Source: Corallococcus coralloides DSM 2259 (GTDB lineage Bacteria > Myxococcota > Myxococcia > Myxococcales > Myxococcaceae). Taken from it: a stretch of DNA of 64,000 nucleotides. The stretch's first letter is position 1, and every line of letters starts with the position of its first letter. This document shows positions 52,306 to 63,030 of this stretch, one piece after another. The DNA is taken from positions 4,650,001-4,714,000 of the forward strand of contig NC_017030.1 of NCBI RefSeq assembly GCF_000255295.1. Direction: 5' to 3'. The notes beneath the pieces are model-generated. The model was not told where the DNA came from. It ran no database searches and was given only the letters and a program-made list of their open reading frames with translations. The position numbers and the translations under genes were made by a program.

Positions 52306-53004
52306 ATGACCTCCCTTGCTCAACCGGCGCGCGTCTTCGTGGACCCTCTTGGGGGCACGCGCGCGGCCGTCGAGGCCCGGCGCTGGCTGTGGCCCCTCCT
52401 CATCCTCGCCTTCTGCGTCGCCCTCTCCGGCACCGTCTTCGCGCTGCGCTGGGACGCCACCGCCTCCATCGTGAGCGCCCTGCCCACGGACTCGACCGCG
52501 TCCAGCGTGTCCGAGTCCGACATCGCCGAGCAGATCCAGACGGCGTCGCGCAAGGCGCTGGTGGGCGGCATCGCCAATGGGCTCATCGTGATGCCCCTGA
52601 TGGTGCTGCTGCTCGCGTGCATCCTCTGGGTCACCGCGTGGCTCTTCAACAAGCCCGCGGCCTTCGGGCAGCTGATGGCGGCCGCCGCGGTGGCGCTGCT
52701 GCCCATCGCGCTGTACCACCTCATCTACGCGGTGTGCGCGGCCTACCAGCACTCGCTCACCGACGTGCGCGCGGTGCGGCTCGTGCCCTCCAGCCTGGCC
52801 CTCCTGGACGGCCTGTCGCCGAAGATGCAGCGCGTGCTCAAGGGCGCGGATTTCTTCAACCTGTGGAGCGTGGGCCTGCTGGGAGTGGGCTTCTCCACCG
52901 CCACCGGCATGCGCCTGGGGCGCGCGCTGGTGCTCATCGGGGTGATGTACCTCATGTACGTGGGCGTCTTCTTCATTGGTCTTCCGGCGGGAGGTGCGCA
53001 GTGA
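52306..53004 (+). CDS. Yip1-family-like membrane protein
   Basis: A 232-residue membrane protein with about five hydrophobic helices (WLWPLLILAFCVALSGTVFAL; GLIVMPLMVLLLACILWVTAWLFN; LMAAAAVALLPIALYHLIYAV; FNLWSVGLLGVGFSTATG; LVLIGVMYLMYVGVFFIGLP) and the FNKPAAFGQLMAAAA loop typical of Yip1-type proteins. It opens the exporter operon and its stop overlaps the TolC start (GTGA at 53001-53004). It may assemble or modulate the exporter; not proven. Confidence 0.72.
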   Translation: MTSLAQPARVFVDPLGGTRAAVEARRWLWPLLILAFCVALSGTVFALRWDATASIVSALPTDSTASSVSESDIAEQIQTASRKALVGGIANGLIVMPLMVLLLACILWVTAWLFNKPAAFGQLMAAAAVALLPIALYHLIYAVCAAYQHSLTDVRAVRLVPSSLALLDGLSPKMQRVLKGADFFNLWSVGLLGVGFSTATGMRLGRALVLIGVMYLMYVGVFFIGLPAGGAQ

Positions 53005-54326
53005 GCGCCTTCCTCGTCGTCGCGACGCTGCTCACCGCCACGCCCATCACGCTGGAGGAGACGCGCCAGCTGGGCCGCAAGAACACCCAGGCGCTCCAGG
53101 CCGCGCTGGATGTCGCCGTGGCCCAGGAGGACCAGCGCGTGGCGCGCTCCGGCCTCCTGCCGCAGGTGCAGCTCAACCTGGGCCCCAGCCTGGACTACGT
53201 GGGCCGGCGACGGCAGGTCTTCACCGTCCCCATCAGTGAGACGGAGACCGTCACGCGGGAGGTGGTGGCTACCTCCAACACGGCGGACAGCTACTTCGCG
53301 TCCCTGGGCCTGTCGCAGGTCATCTACAACCGCGGCCTCTGGAAGCAGCTGGAGCAGGCGGGCGTCAACGTGGACGCAGTGCGCAACCAGGCCATTGAAG
53401 AGTCGGACACCTCCGAGCTGGAGGCCATCCGCCGCTTCTTCAACCTCTTCCTGTCGCAGGCCTCGCTGGACGTGCTCAAGGCCACCGCGCAGCGCAGCGA
53501 GGAGCAGCTGGAGCGCGCGCGCGCCCTCTTCACCGCGGGCCGCGTGGGCAAGTCCGAGGAGATCGCCGCCCGGGTCAACCTGGGCAACGACCGCATCAAC
53601 GTCGTGCAGCGCCAGAACCAGCTGGTGGCGGACCAGGTGCAGCTGGCCGTGTGGCTGGCGCGCCCCGGCACGGAGCTGCTCCAGGCGGTGGACCCCGGCG
53701 TGCTCCAGCAGGAGCCCGCGCCGGCGCCCGCCCTGGATGACGCCATCAAGCAGGCCCGCGAGCACCGCGCCCTGCTCAAGGCGCTCCAGCAGCGCGTGCA
53801 GGTGGCGGAGCTGCAGCGGGCCATCGTGCAGGGCGACTACATCCCCCGCGTGGGCCTGTCCGCGCGGTACTCGCACAACAGCCAGGCCCCGGGCCCGTTC
53901 TTCAGCGAGCCCGGCTACGGCAACATCTTCAACGGCGGCATCACGCTGACGTGGGACCTGTTCAACGGCTTCAACACGGACGCCCAGTCCGCGCGCGCCC
54001 AGGTCAACATCCGCAAGGCGGAGCTGACGTTCGCGCAGACGGCGCGGGAGCTGGAGGCGGAGGTGCGCCGCTCCCACCAGGTGCTGGAAGGACAGATTGC
54101 CTCCGCGAAGCTCGCGACGGACAACCGCGCGGTCGCCCAGCAGGGCCTGGCGCTGGCGGAGGAGCGCTTCCGCGCGGGCGCCGGCTCCACGCTGGACGTG
54201 CGAGACGCGCAGCTCAAGTTGACCCAGGCGGAGCTGGTGTTGCTCCAGAGCCGCATCGATGTCGAAATCGCCCGCTATGCCCTGTTCCGGGCCATGGGCA
54301 CGCTGAACCCGGGAGACTCACAATGA
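53001..54326 (+). CDS. TolC-family outer-membrane efflux protein
   Basis: Forms the outer-membrane exit duct of the exporter encoded downstream. It has 441 residues, a short signal-like N-terminus (VSAFLVVATLLTATP) and the two TolC repeats with long helices (TLEETRQLGRKNTQALQAALDVAVAQED; AQTARELEAEVRRSHQVLEGQIASAKLA) and barrel strands (SYFASLGLSQVIYNRGLW; GGITLTWDLFNGFNT). GTG 53001 overlaps the previous stop and has GGGAGG upstream. Its stop overlaps the adaptor ATG (ATGA). Confidence 0.92.
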   Translation: MSAFLVVATLLTATPITLEETRQLGRKNTQALQAALDVAVAQEDQRVARSGLLPQVQLNLGPSLDYVGRRRQVFTVPISETETVTREVVATSNTADSYFASLGLSQVIYNRGLWKQLEQAGVNVDAVRNQAIEESDTSELEAIRRFFNLFLSQASLDVLKATAQRSEEQLERARALFTAGRVGKSEEIAARVNLGNDRINVVQRQNQLVADQVQLAVWLARPGTELLQAVDPGVLQQEPAPAPALDDAIKQAREHRALLKALQQRVQVAELQRAIVQGDYIPRVGLSARYSHNSQAPGPFFSEPGYGNIFNGGITLTWDLFNGFNTDAQSARAQVNIRKAELTFAQTARELEAEVRRSHQVLEGQIASAKLATDNRAVAQQGLALAEERFRAGAGSTLDVRDAQLKLTQAELVLLQSRIDVEIARYALFRAMGTLNPGDSQ

Positions 54327-55572
54327 CGTGGTGGAAGGCGGCAATCGCCGGCGCGCTGTTGCTTGGAGCGGTGGCCATCACCGTGGGCGGCCTGCGGGAC
54401 CGGCCGCCCCCGACGCAGGAAGTCCAGATGGCCAAGGCCCGCAAGGGCACCATCACCCGCACCATCACCGGTGCGGGCAAGGTGCAGGCGGCCACCACCG
54501 TGAAGATCTCCTCCAACCTGTCCGGCGACCTGGTCGCCCTCAAGGTGAAGGACGGCGACGCCATCACCAAGGGGCAGGTGCTGGGGCAGATCGACAAGCG
54601 CTACTACGAGGCGGCCGTGAAGCAGGCCACCGCGTCGCGCGACGCGGCCCGCTCCGAGGTCCAGGTGTCGGAGGTGGACGCCGTGCGCCAGCGCGCGGAG
54701 CTGGCCCGCGTGAAGGGGCTCGCGGAGAAGGGGCTCGCGTCCGCCGCGGAGGTGGAGCAGTCCCAGGCGGTGGTGGACACCGCCGAGGCGCGCCTTGCCG
54801 CCGCCCGGCAGCGCGTGGCCCAGAGCAGCGCCGTGCTGGAGCAGGCCTCCACGGACCTGGCGCGCACCACGCTCCTGTCCCCCATCGACGGCAACGTGAT
54901 TGAGCTGACGCGTGAAGTGGGCGAGCGCGTGCGCGGCTCCGACTTCTCCGAGGACGTGGTGATGACCATCGCCGCGCTCAACCAGATGGAGGTGAAGTTC
55001 GAGGTGGGTGAGCACGAGGTCGTCCACCTGAAGTACGGCCAGCCCGCGGAGGTGACGCTGGACGCGCTGGAGGGCCAGTCCTTCACCGGCACCGTGGTGG
55101 AGATCGCCCAGAAGGCCACCATCAAGAACCCGGGCACGGAGGCCGAAGTCACGAGCTTCCCCATCACCGTCGCCCTGGACGCGCGTCCGCCGGGCGTGCT
55201 CCCCGGCATGAGCGCCGAGGCGCGCATCAGCGCGGAGACGCACAACGACGCGGTGCTGGTGCCCATCCAGGCCGTCACGGTGCGCGCGGAGCGCTCGCTG
55301 CCGGACTACCAGGCGCCGGTGGAGGGCACGTCCCTCACCGCCAAGCGCCGCACGGAGGCGCTGGCCAAGGTCGTGTTCGTGGTGGACAACGACAACAAGG
55401 CGCAGGTGCGCCGCGTGCGCACCGGCATCGCCTCCGACACGGAGCTGGAGGTGCTGGAGGGCCTGCAGGTCGGCGACCGCGTGGTGGAGGGCCCCTACCG
55501 CACGCTGTCCAAGGAGCTGTCCCACGGGGACGCGGTGCGCGAGCCGGAGAAGGCCGCGGCGAAGGGCAAGTC

Positions 55573-55576
<4 letters not shown>
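54323..55576 (+). CDS. Periplasmic membrane-fusion adaptor (HlyD/MacA type)
   Basis: Links the inner-membrane ABC permeases to TolC. It has 417 residues: one N-terminal membrane helix ([22 protein letters not shown]), a lipoyl half ([21 protein letters not shown]), a coiled coil (about 90-180, [23 protein letters not shown]) and the other lipoyl half ([21 protein letters not shown]), then barrel and membrane-proximal domains. ATG 54323 overlaps the TolC stop and is preceded by GGGAGA. Confidence 0.92.
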
Positions 55577-56330
<754 letters not shown>

Positions 56331-56334
<4 letters not shown>

Positions 56335-57569
56335 GCTTCCGGCGGGTCTTCCGCGTGGACGTGCTGGAGGGGGCCCGCATCGCGGTGTTCTCCCTCCAGG
56401 CGAACCGGATGCGCACGGTGCTCACGACGCTGGGCATCGGCATCGGCGTGGCCACGCTGCTCGCCATTGTCGGCATCATCCAGGGGCTCAACTCGTCCTT
56501 CGAGAAGCAACTGGCCACGCTGGGCGCGAACACGGTCTTCATCTCCAAGTACCCCTGGATGATCAAGGGGAACTGGTGGATCTACCGCAACCGGAAGAAC
56601 TTCACGCTGGAGCAGGTGGCGCAGCTGCGCTCCCAGGCGGACTTCATCACCGCCATCTCCCCGGCGGTGATGCGCATGTCGGACGTGGCGCACGGCGCCC
56701 TCCAGGTCTCCAACGTGCGCATCAACGGCGTGTGGAGCGACTACCAGGCCATCGGCAACTACGAGGTGGTGTCCGGTCGCTTCCTCACCCGCGCTGACGA
56801 GGAGGTGAACCGGGCGGTGACGGTGCTGGGCGCGGACGTGGCCGCCTCGCTCTTTCCCAGCATCAGCCCGCTGGGGCAGACGGTGCGCATCGACGGGCGG
56901 CCCTTCCAGGTGGTGGGCACGCTGGGGCGCAAGGGGAAGGTCGTGGCGGAGAACATGGACCTGTCCGTGTTCATGCCCTTCAAGACCTTCAACTCGCACT
57001 TCGGCAAGGGGCGGCCCATGCAGATCGCCATCGCCGTGGCGGACGCGGGGCAGATGGCGAAGGTGGAGGACCAGCTGGTGGGCATCATGCGGCGCGTGCG
57101 CGCGACGCCGCCGGGCCAGGCGGACGACTTCAACGTCAACCGGACGGACTCGCTCGCGGCGACCTACGAGCAGCTCACCGGCGCACTCTACGCGGTGGCC
57201 ACGGGCGTAGGCCTCATCACGCTGCTGGTGGGCGGCATCGGCATCATGAACATCATGCTGGTGTCGGTGCGTGAGCGGACGCGGGAGATTGGTGTCCGCC
57301 GGGCGCTGGGCGCGCGCCAGCGCACCATCGTGCTCCAGTTCCTGATGGAGGCCTCCAGCGTGTCCGCGGTGGGGGGCCTGTTGGGGACGACGGTCGGGCT
57401 GGGCACGGCGAAGATCGTCTCCCTGGTGACGCCGCTGGCGGCGGACGTGCGCCCCAGCACGGTGGTGGGCGGGGTGGCATTCGCCGCGCTGGTAGGCCTG
57501 CTGTTCGGCATCTGGCCGGCCGCGCGGGCGGCGAAGCTGGACCCGGTGGAAGCGCTCCGCTACGAATAA
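56331..57569 (+). CDS. MacB-type ABC permease 1
   Basis: A 412-residue FtsX/MacB permease with one helix near the N-terminus ([24 protein letters not shown]), a ~220-residue periplasmic MacB_PCD domain ([30 protein letters not shown]) and three C-terminal helices with the family motif [32 protein letters not shown] 56331 overlaps the ATPase stop (ATGA). It probably pairs with the next permease as a heterodimer. Confidence 0.92.
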
Positions 57570-57573
57570 GGCG

Positions 57574-58803
57574 ATGCGGGCCTTCCTGGACAACCTTCGG
57601 CTGGCGCTGGGCACGTTCCTGGGCAACCCGCTGCGCTCGCTGCTGACGCTGGTGGGTATCGTCATCGGCGTGGCCACCGTCATCACGATGATGGCCCTCA
57701 TCGAGGGCCTGCGCGAACAGGTGAACAAGAACCTGGGCAGCCTGGGCGCGCACACCTTCGAGGTGACGAAGTGGCCCACCGGCTTCGGCCGCATCAACTG
57801 GGCGAAGTACGCCAAACGCAAGGACCTGCTCGGCGACGACGTGCGCGCCATCGTGGAGTCGTGTCCCTCGGTGGGGGCGGCCACTCCTACGTCGCAGGAG
57901 TGGGGCAAGAAGCTGACCACGGCGTTCCGGGAGACGCCCCCTTCGGTGAGCGTCCTGGGCACGGAGCCCACGTACCTGGAGACGAGCGGCGTCGTCGTGT
58001 CGACTGGCCGCTTCTTCAACGAGACGGAGACGCTGGATGGCCGCCCGGTGATGGTCATTGGCGTGGACCTGGCGGACACTCTCTTCCCGGGCATGAATCC
58101 GGTGGGCTCCGAGGTGCGGCTGCAGGGCCGGCCGTTCCAGGTGATTGGCGTGCTGCAGAAGCGCGGCAGCGTCATGGGGATGGCCAGCCAGGACAACCAG
58201 GCCATCGTGCCCATGCGCGCCTTCCAGCAGTTCTACGGCAAGAACCGCTCGGTGGAGATCGACATCCAGGCGCGCGACGGTGAGTCCTTCCAGAAGGCGC
58301 AGGATGAAGTGGTGAACCTGATGCGCCGCCGCCGGGGCCTCACGCCGCAGGAGGCGAACGACTTCGAGGTGCACACCAACGAGTCCATGACGGCGTCCTT
58401 CAACGAGCTGTCACAGGTCATCGCGTTCGCGGGCGTGGGCGTGTGCCTGCTGTCGCTGGTGGTGGGCGGCATCGGCATCCTGAACATCATGCTGATGTCG
58501 GTGACGGAGCGGACGCGGGAGATTGGCATCCGCAAGGCGCTGGGCGCGCGCCGCCGCCGCATCCTGGGCCAGTTCGCCACGGAGGCGGTGATGCTGTCGC
58601 TCGTGGGCGGCGTGCTGGGGCTGGGGCTGGGCTTCGGGTTCGTCTTCCTGGGCAAGTGGGTGCTGCTGTTCCCCATGAGCGTGCCCATGTGGGCCGTGCT
58701 GCTGTCCTTGGGGATGAGCTGTGGCGTGGGGCTCATCTTCGGCATCTACCCGGCGTCGCGCGCGGCGCGGCTGGATCCGGTGGAGGCGATGCGCGCGGAG
58801 TAG
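57574..58803 (+). CDS. MacB-type ABC permease 2
   Basis: A 409-residue paralogue of the preceding permease: N-terminal helix (LLTLVGIVIGVATVITMMALIEGL), periplasmic MacB_PCD domain (SVLGTEPTYLETSGVVVSTGRFF, FNETETLDGRPVMVIG) and the C-terminal block GGIGILNIMLMSVTERTREIGIRKALGAR. Its ATG is 4 bp after the previous stop. Two different permeases with one ATPase suggest a heterodimeric exporter core. Confidence 0.92.
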   Translation: MRAFLDNLRLALGTFLGNPLRSLLTLVGIVIGVATVITMMALIEGLREQVNKNLGSLGAHTFEVTKWPTGFGRINWAKYAKRKDLLGDDVRAIVESCPSVGAATPTSQEWGKKLTTAFRETPPSVSVLGTEPTYLETSGVVVSTGRFFNETETLDGRPVMVIGVDLADTLFPGMNPVGSEVRLQGRPFQVIGVLQKRGSVMGMASQDNQAIVPMRAFQQFYGKNRSVEIDIQARDGESFQKAQDEVVNLMRRRRGLTPQEANDFEVHTNESMTASFNELSQVIAFAGVGVCLLSLVVGGIGILNIMLMSVTERTREIGIRKALGARRRRILGQFATEAVMLSLVGGVLGLGLGFGFVFLGKWVLLFPMSVPMWAVLLSLGMSCGVGLIFGIYPASRAARLDPVEAMRAE

Positions 58804-58812
58804 GGAGCCGTG

Positions 58813-60468
58813 ATGGGTGACGCACTGGCGGAAGCCCGGCGGCGGGCCTCCGGAGACGACCTTGCCTCGCTGCGCAGGCTGGACGCGCTGATGGTGCGCT
58901 CGGGCTTCCGGCACGCGGACCGCACGCCCCGCGAGTGGGTGGCGGAGCTGGTGGCGCAGGGGAAGTCGCGGAGGGGCGATACGTACGACGCGCACGAAGC
59001 GCTGCGGGCCATTGGCCTGGGAGCGGTGCCCGCGCTGCTGGAGGTGCTGGCGACGCCCCAACTGGCGGAGAAGGAGTCCGCGGACGCGAACATCCGCTTG
59101 AACGTGCTCGAGGCGTTGATGGCGCCGCGTCCGCCGCCCCGGTGCGCGGTGCCCGCGGTGTTGGGCCTCCTGTCCCGGCGGAGCGCCCGGGTCCAGCGCC
59201 AGGGGATGCGGGCCCTGGTGTCCCTGCGTCCCCGTCCCACCCGGCTCGCGGTGCGGCTGTTGCTGGAGGCCTGCCAGGACAAGACGCAGTGGCAGGCGCG
59301 AGCGACGGCGTTGGACGCGCTGGCGGCGCTGGACGGTCCCGTCCCGGACGACGTGCTGCACGAAGCCCTGAAGAGGCTCTCGGACGAGAGTCCCTATGTC
59401 CGCCGCTCCGCGCTGCGCCTGCTGGGCCGGTGCACTCCGCCTTCCGAGGAGGTCCTTCACGCGCTGGAGGAGCAGGTGGTGCTGGACGATGAGAGCCGCG
59501 TCGTCGTCCTCCAGGTGTTGTCCTGGCTGTCGCCTTCGCGTGCGCTGCCCCTGCTGGACAGGACGGCGCGGGGACTGGTGGGCCTTCTTCCGAACGACCG
59601 GGATGGGGCGCGGCAGGGGCTCTTCGCGCTCCATCTGCTCGCGGGGATGGGGGCCCGGGCCCGGCCGGCGGTGGGCCTGCTGCGGCGCGTGGTGACGCAT
59701 GCCGTGAAGCGGGGCCACGGAGATCCCTTCGCCTGGCGCATGCGCGTGCACGCCGAGTCGGTGGCGGACGCCATCGTCCGGTGCGCCCCGTTGCCCGTGG
59801 AGGCGCGGACCCCGGGGGCGGGCTCACCGCGACTGGCCCTGGCGCTCGCGGGGGCGGGGCCGCTGCCGGTGGACGCGGAGCATCCGGACTCCGCGCGACT
59901 GCAGGCCTGGGTGGATTCGCTGGGGCCGCTGAGCCAGGAAGAAGAGGTCCGGCTGTGCGTGGCGGTGGCGCGCGTCGCGGCGCGGGTCTGGGACAGGCAT
60001 GGGCCGGAGAACGACGGCGCCCAGTCGAGCCTCCTCGCGCTGGAGGAGTGGGTCCTCGCTCCGGATGAGGCGCACCAGCGCAGGGCGATGGAGATCGGCC
60101 TGTTCGTTCCCAGCCAGCTCCTGGCGTCGGAGTTGTTCAACGCGGCGTGGTGCCTCCATTACGCGACGCTGATGGTGGCGGACGCCGAAAAGCGGCACGT
60201 GGGCTTTACCGGCCTCACGCCCAAGGAGCCGGAGCACCTGCTGGCGACGTGCGCCTTCGCCGCGTACCGGGCGCTGAGGAGCGGAGCCTGCATGACCGTG
60301 GACGAGGGGTGGAGAGACTCCACCCTCACCTGGCAGCGCACGCCCGACGAGGCCCTGGCCTTCCTCCACCGGGCGATGGTGGACGAGGTGCTGCCGTGGG
60401 CGCGGGGGGAGTGGGATCCGCTGCGCGACGTCCTGCGCGAGCGGCGCCGGCTGCTGATGGAGGAGTGA
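58813..60468 (+). CDS. Large HEAT-repeat-like hypothetical protein
   Basis: A 551-residue soluble, mostly helical protein. The first ~320 residues contain HEAT/armadillo-like helix pairs (GAVPALLEVLATPQLAEK; CAVPAVLGLLSRRSARVQRQGMRALVSLRP; TALDALAALDGPVPDDVLHEALKRLSDESPYVRRSALRLLG). The C-terminal ~200 residues (LSQEEEVRLCVAVARVAARV) have no family I recognise. ATG 58813 is chosen over a GTG one codon upstream; AGGGAG lies ahead. Placed last in the exporter operon, 9 bp after permease 2, it may be a cytoplasmic partner. Confidence 0.72.
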   Translation: MGDALAEARRRASGDDLASLRRLDALMVRSGFRHADRTPREWVAELVAQGKSRRGDTYDAHEALRAIGLGAVPALLEVLATPQLAEKESADANIRLNVLEALMAPRPPPRCAVPAVLGLLSRRSARVQRQGMRALVSLRPRPTRLAVRLLLEACQDKTQWQARATALDALAALDGPVPDDVLHEALKRLSDESPYVRRSALRLLGRCTPPSEEVLHALEEQVVLDDESRVVVLQVLSWLSPSRALPLLDRTARGLVGLLPNDRDGARQGLFALHLLAGMGARARPAVGLLRRVVTHAVKRGHGDPFAWRMRVHAESVADAIVRCAPLPVEARTPGAGSPRLALALAGAGPLPVDAEHPDSARLQAWVDSLGPLSQEEEVRLCVAVARVAARVWDRHGPENDGAQSSLLALEEWVLAPDEAHQRRAMEIGLFVPSQLLASELFNAAWCLHYATLMVADAEKRHVGFTGLTPKEPEHLLATCAFAAYRALRSGACMTVDEGWRDSTLTWQRTPDEALAFLHRAMVDEVLPWARGEWDPLRDVLRERRRLLMEE

Positions 60469-60500
60469 GCACGCAAGTCATGGCGGTGATGGCGCCCACC

Positions 60501-60525
60501 CGGTAGGGTGCTCCCGTCCCTACCG
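60501..60525. terminator. 8-bp inverted repeat after the exporter operon
   Basis: CGGTAGGG (60501-60508) and CCCTACCG (60518-60525) are perfect complements with a 9-nt loop, in the 74-bp gap between the HEAT-like gene and the GNAT gene. It may end the operon or be an operator for the GNAT gene. Confidence 0.45.
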
Positions 60526-60542
60526 CAGGGGGCCTGCACCGC

Positions 60543-61121
60543 ATGTCCATGATCTCCGTCACGCTGCCGCTGCCCATCGTCCCCGCGCCGTTCCGGGTGC
60601 GCGTCTTCACCCCCGAGGACATGGACGGCGTCATCGCGCTGTACTCGCACCCGGAGGTGGCGCGGAGCCTGAACTTCACGGTGCCCGTGCCGCGGGAGAC
60701 GCTGCACCAGAAGCTGACCGGCGACCTGGAGGCGATGCGCCAGGGCAAGGGCATCCGGTGGGTGTTGTCGAAGGACGAGGACCCGACGCCCCTGGGCTAC
60801 CTGACCCTCTTCAACTGGAGCCAGAAGGACCGCCGCGCGGAGGTGGGCTACATGGTGGGCCGCTCTGTGTGGGGGCAGGGCGTGATGACGGGCATCCTGC
60901 CCGCGCTGATCCGCTTCGGCTTCGAGCAGCTGAACCTCCACCGCATCGAGGGCATGGTGAACGTGCGCAACACCGCGTCGTACAAGGCGCTGACGCGCGC
61001 GGGCTTCCAGCAGGAAGGCGTGATGCGCGGCTACCAGGCCGACGGGAACGGGGGCGGGTTCAACGACATCATCCTGCTCGCGCTGCTCGAGGACGCCTGG
61101 CGCGCGTCCGTCGCGACGTAG
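60543..61121 (+). CDS. GNAT-family N-acetyltransferase (RimJ/RimL-like)
   Basis: A 192-residue acetyltransferase: FRVRVFTPEDMDGVIALYSHPEV at the start, acetyl-CoA-binding loop in EVGYMVGRSVWGQGVMTGILPALIRFGFEQLNLHRIEG and the NVRNTASYKALTRAGFQQEGVMRG segment typical of RimJ/RimL-like enzymes. The acceptor (a protein N-terminus, an amine or an antibiotic) is unknown. ATG 60543 is used. It ends 3 bp before the opposing gene. Confidence 0.9.
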   Translation: MSMISVTLPLPIVPAPFRVRVFTPEDMDGVIALYSHPEVARSLNFTVPVPRETLHQKLTGDLEAMRQGKGIRWVLSKDEDPTPLGYLTLFNWSQKDRRAEVGYMVGRSVWGQGVMTGILPALIRFGFEQLNLHRIEGMVNVRNTASYKALTRAGFQQEGVMRGYQADGNGGGFNDIILLALLEDAWRASVAT

Positions 61122-61124
61122 GCC

Positions 61125-62924
61125 TCACGGCAGGTCGCGCGCGAACTGTTCGCGGTAGCGGGCCTGGAGCGTCTTCAGCTGGCGGGTACCCCGGTACTCG
61201 CGGGCGAGCAGGTGCCACGCCTCCGTGCGTGAAGGCTCCAGGGCGATGACCCGCTCCAGGTGCTTGCGTGCACGCGCATGCGCACGGGTGTTCGTCGCCA
61301 GCACGCCGAGCAGCAGGTGCGCCTGCACCGCATCCTCCCGGAACGCGAGCACCCGCTCACAGGCCGTGCGCGCGGAGCCCAGGCGCCCCTGGAACAGGTG
61401 CAGTTCGCATTGCAGGAGCGTGACGGAGGGGCTCGCCGGATACTCCTGCGCCAGCGCGGCGACGCGCTCCCGCGCGGGCCCCGACGAGCCGGCATGCAGC
61501 AGCGCCTCGATATCGGACACCGCGCGCACCAGGGCTCCCTCGCGCGCGGGATCAACGACAGCGGTGCGCGCCTCGGACCGGGCCGGCAGCGCCACCTGTC
61601 TGCGGAGCCGGGCCGCCTGTTCCAGCACGGCCGTGGAGGCCGCCAGCCCCTGGGCGCGGGCCGCCGTCTCCTCCGCCCACGTCACGCAGTGGGCGCGGAG
61701 GAAGAGGGCCGCCAGGTCCGCCCACTGCGCGGGCTCCACGTCCGCGCGGGCCTCCAGGTTCGTCCTCGCCGCCACCAGGCTGTCCCGGGCCTCGTCGAAG
61801 CGGCCCGCGTGCAGGTGGAGCAGCGCGACGTTCATGCGCAGGGAGGGCTCGCGGGGAAACCGCGCGATGGCCCGCTCGCAGCGCTCGCGCGTGGCATTCA
61901 GGCCCGGAGTGACGTGCACGGCGAGGTAGCACGCCAGCAACTGCACGCGTTCGTTGTGGGGATGCCGCACGGCCAGCGGCTCCAGGGCCTCCGCGGCCAC
62001 CTCCGGCCGGCCCGCCTTCTCCAGGGCGATGACCTCCGCCAGCCGCTGCCGCTCCTGCGGTGTCAGCGAATGGGGCGTGCCCTCCGGCCCCAGCACGACG
62101 CTCGAAGCGCGCACCCGCTCCGTCCATTCGAGGAGGAAGTCCCGCTCGGGCCCTTCCCAGGCCGGGCCCGTCATGGCCTCCACCGCCACACGCAGCTCGC
62201 GGGCCCAGGCTTTCTGCGCCTCCAGCTCCACACGCGCCCCGGGCAGGTGCCTCAGCCCCGCGCCCAGCAGCGCGAGCGTCCGCGCATCGAACCCCGTCTG
62301 GCCCGCGTCGTACTTTGGCGACATCCATCCCCGCCCGTCGCGCACATGCGGCGCACCCAGGGTGTGGGCCCACTCGTGCAGCAGGACCGCCACCTCCAGC
62401 CGCTGCCGCGCCTCCACCGGAAGCTCTCCGCCCAGGCCGCGCAACACGCAGTGCCGCCCCAGCACGCGCGCGAAGCCCAGCTCGTGCTGCGCGCCGCTGA
62501 AGGTCGCCGGCGCCGCCACCAGGCCCACGACGAGGTCCACGTCCTCGCCCGCGTCCACTTCCTCCAGCGCGTCCAGCACCGGCTCCAGCGGACCGTCCGA
62601 GCCGCGCCGATCCCACGCCCGCGCGGACTCCAGCTCGAACGTGATGCCCAGGGGACCGCGCACCGACTCGCTCGCGCGCTGGAGCCAGCCGGCAACGCCT
62701 CGCTCCCAATGGAGCCCCCGCGCGCGGTGGTCCACGTCCGCGTACACGCGCACCCGCAACACCTTCGCCGTAGGGGCAGGGGAGGAAACCGCTGACAGGG
62801 AGGTGCTCGCACGCGCGTTGTCACGCGACTGCGACGGAGCGGCGCAGCGCAGCTCCAGGAATCCGGCGAGGAGGAGCAGGACCGCCCGGAACCAGCCTGG
62901 CGTCCGCGGGGACCCGGGAATCAC
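61125..62924 (-). CDS. Exported metzincin-like metalloprotease with TPR repeats
   Basis: A 599-residue protein with a hydrophobic N-terminal signal (WFRAVLLLLAGFLELRC; lipobox not canonical). The protease-like part has the metzincin zinc motif HEWAHTLGAPH at residues 183-193 and a Met in GWMSP at 201, an unusually close candidate Met-turn. The C-terminal ~300 residues are tetratricopeptide-like (ALEKAGRPEVAAEALEPLAVRHPHNERVQLLA; RTEAWHLLAREYRG). Activity is likely but unproven. ATG 62924 is the only start that provides an export sequence. Confidence 0.75.
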   Translation of the reverse strand: MIPGSPRTPGWFRAVLLLLAGFLELRCAAPSQSRDNARASTSLSAVSSPAPTAKVLRVRVYADVDHRARGLHWERGVAGWLQRASESVRGPLGITFELESARAWDRRGSDGPLEPVLDALEEVDAGEDVDLVVGLVAAPATFSGAQHELGFARVLGRHCVLRGLGGELPVEARQRLEVAVLLHEWAHTLGAPHVRDGRGWMSPKYDAGQTGFDARTLALLGAGLRHLPGARVELEAQKAWARELRVAVEAMTGPAWEGPERDFLLEWTERVRASSVVLGPEGTPHSLTPQERQRLAEVIALEKAGRPEVAAEALEPLAVRHPHNERVQLLACYLAVHVTPGLNATRERCERAIARFPREPSLRMNVALLHLHAGRFDEARDSLVAARTNLEARADVEPAQWADLAALFLRAHCVTWAEETAARAQGLAASTAVLEQAARLRRQVALPARSEARTAVVDPAREGALVRAVSDIEALLHAGSSGPARERVAALAQEYPASPSVTLLQCELHLFQGRLGSARTACERVLAFREDAVQAHLLLGVLATNTRAHARARKHLERVIALEPSRTEAWHLLAREYRGTRQLKTLQARYREQFARDLP

Positions 62925-62954
62925 GGACAGGACCTGGCAGGTAGTGGGGAACAG

Positions 62955-62970
62955 TGCCCGCGAACGGGCA
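62955..62970. terminator. Short hairpin downstream of the STAS-like gene
   Basis: TGCCCG (62955-62960) and CGGGCA (62965-62970) around CGAA, in the 106-bp gap after the gene at 63031-63444 (minus strand). It is a small, stable stem and a possible terminator; no other feature is seen in this gap. Confidence 0.35.
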
Positions 62971-63030
62971 GGGGAGGCGGTGGGCCTCTACCGGAAGGAG
63001 GCTGCCACCGCCATCACCCGGGGACGGACC

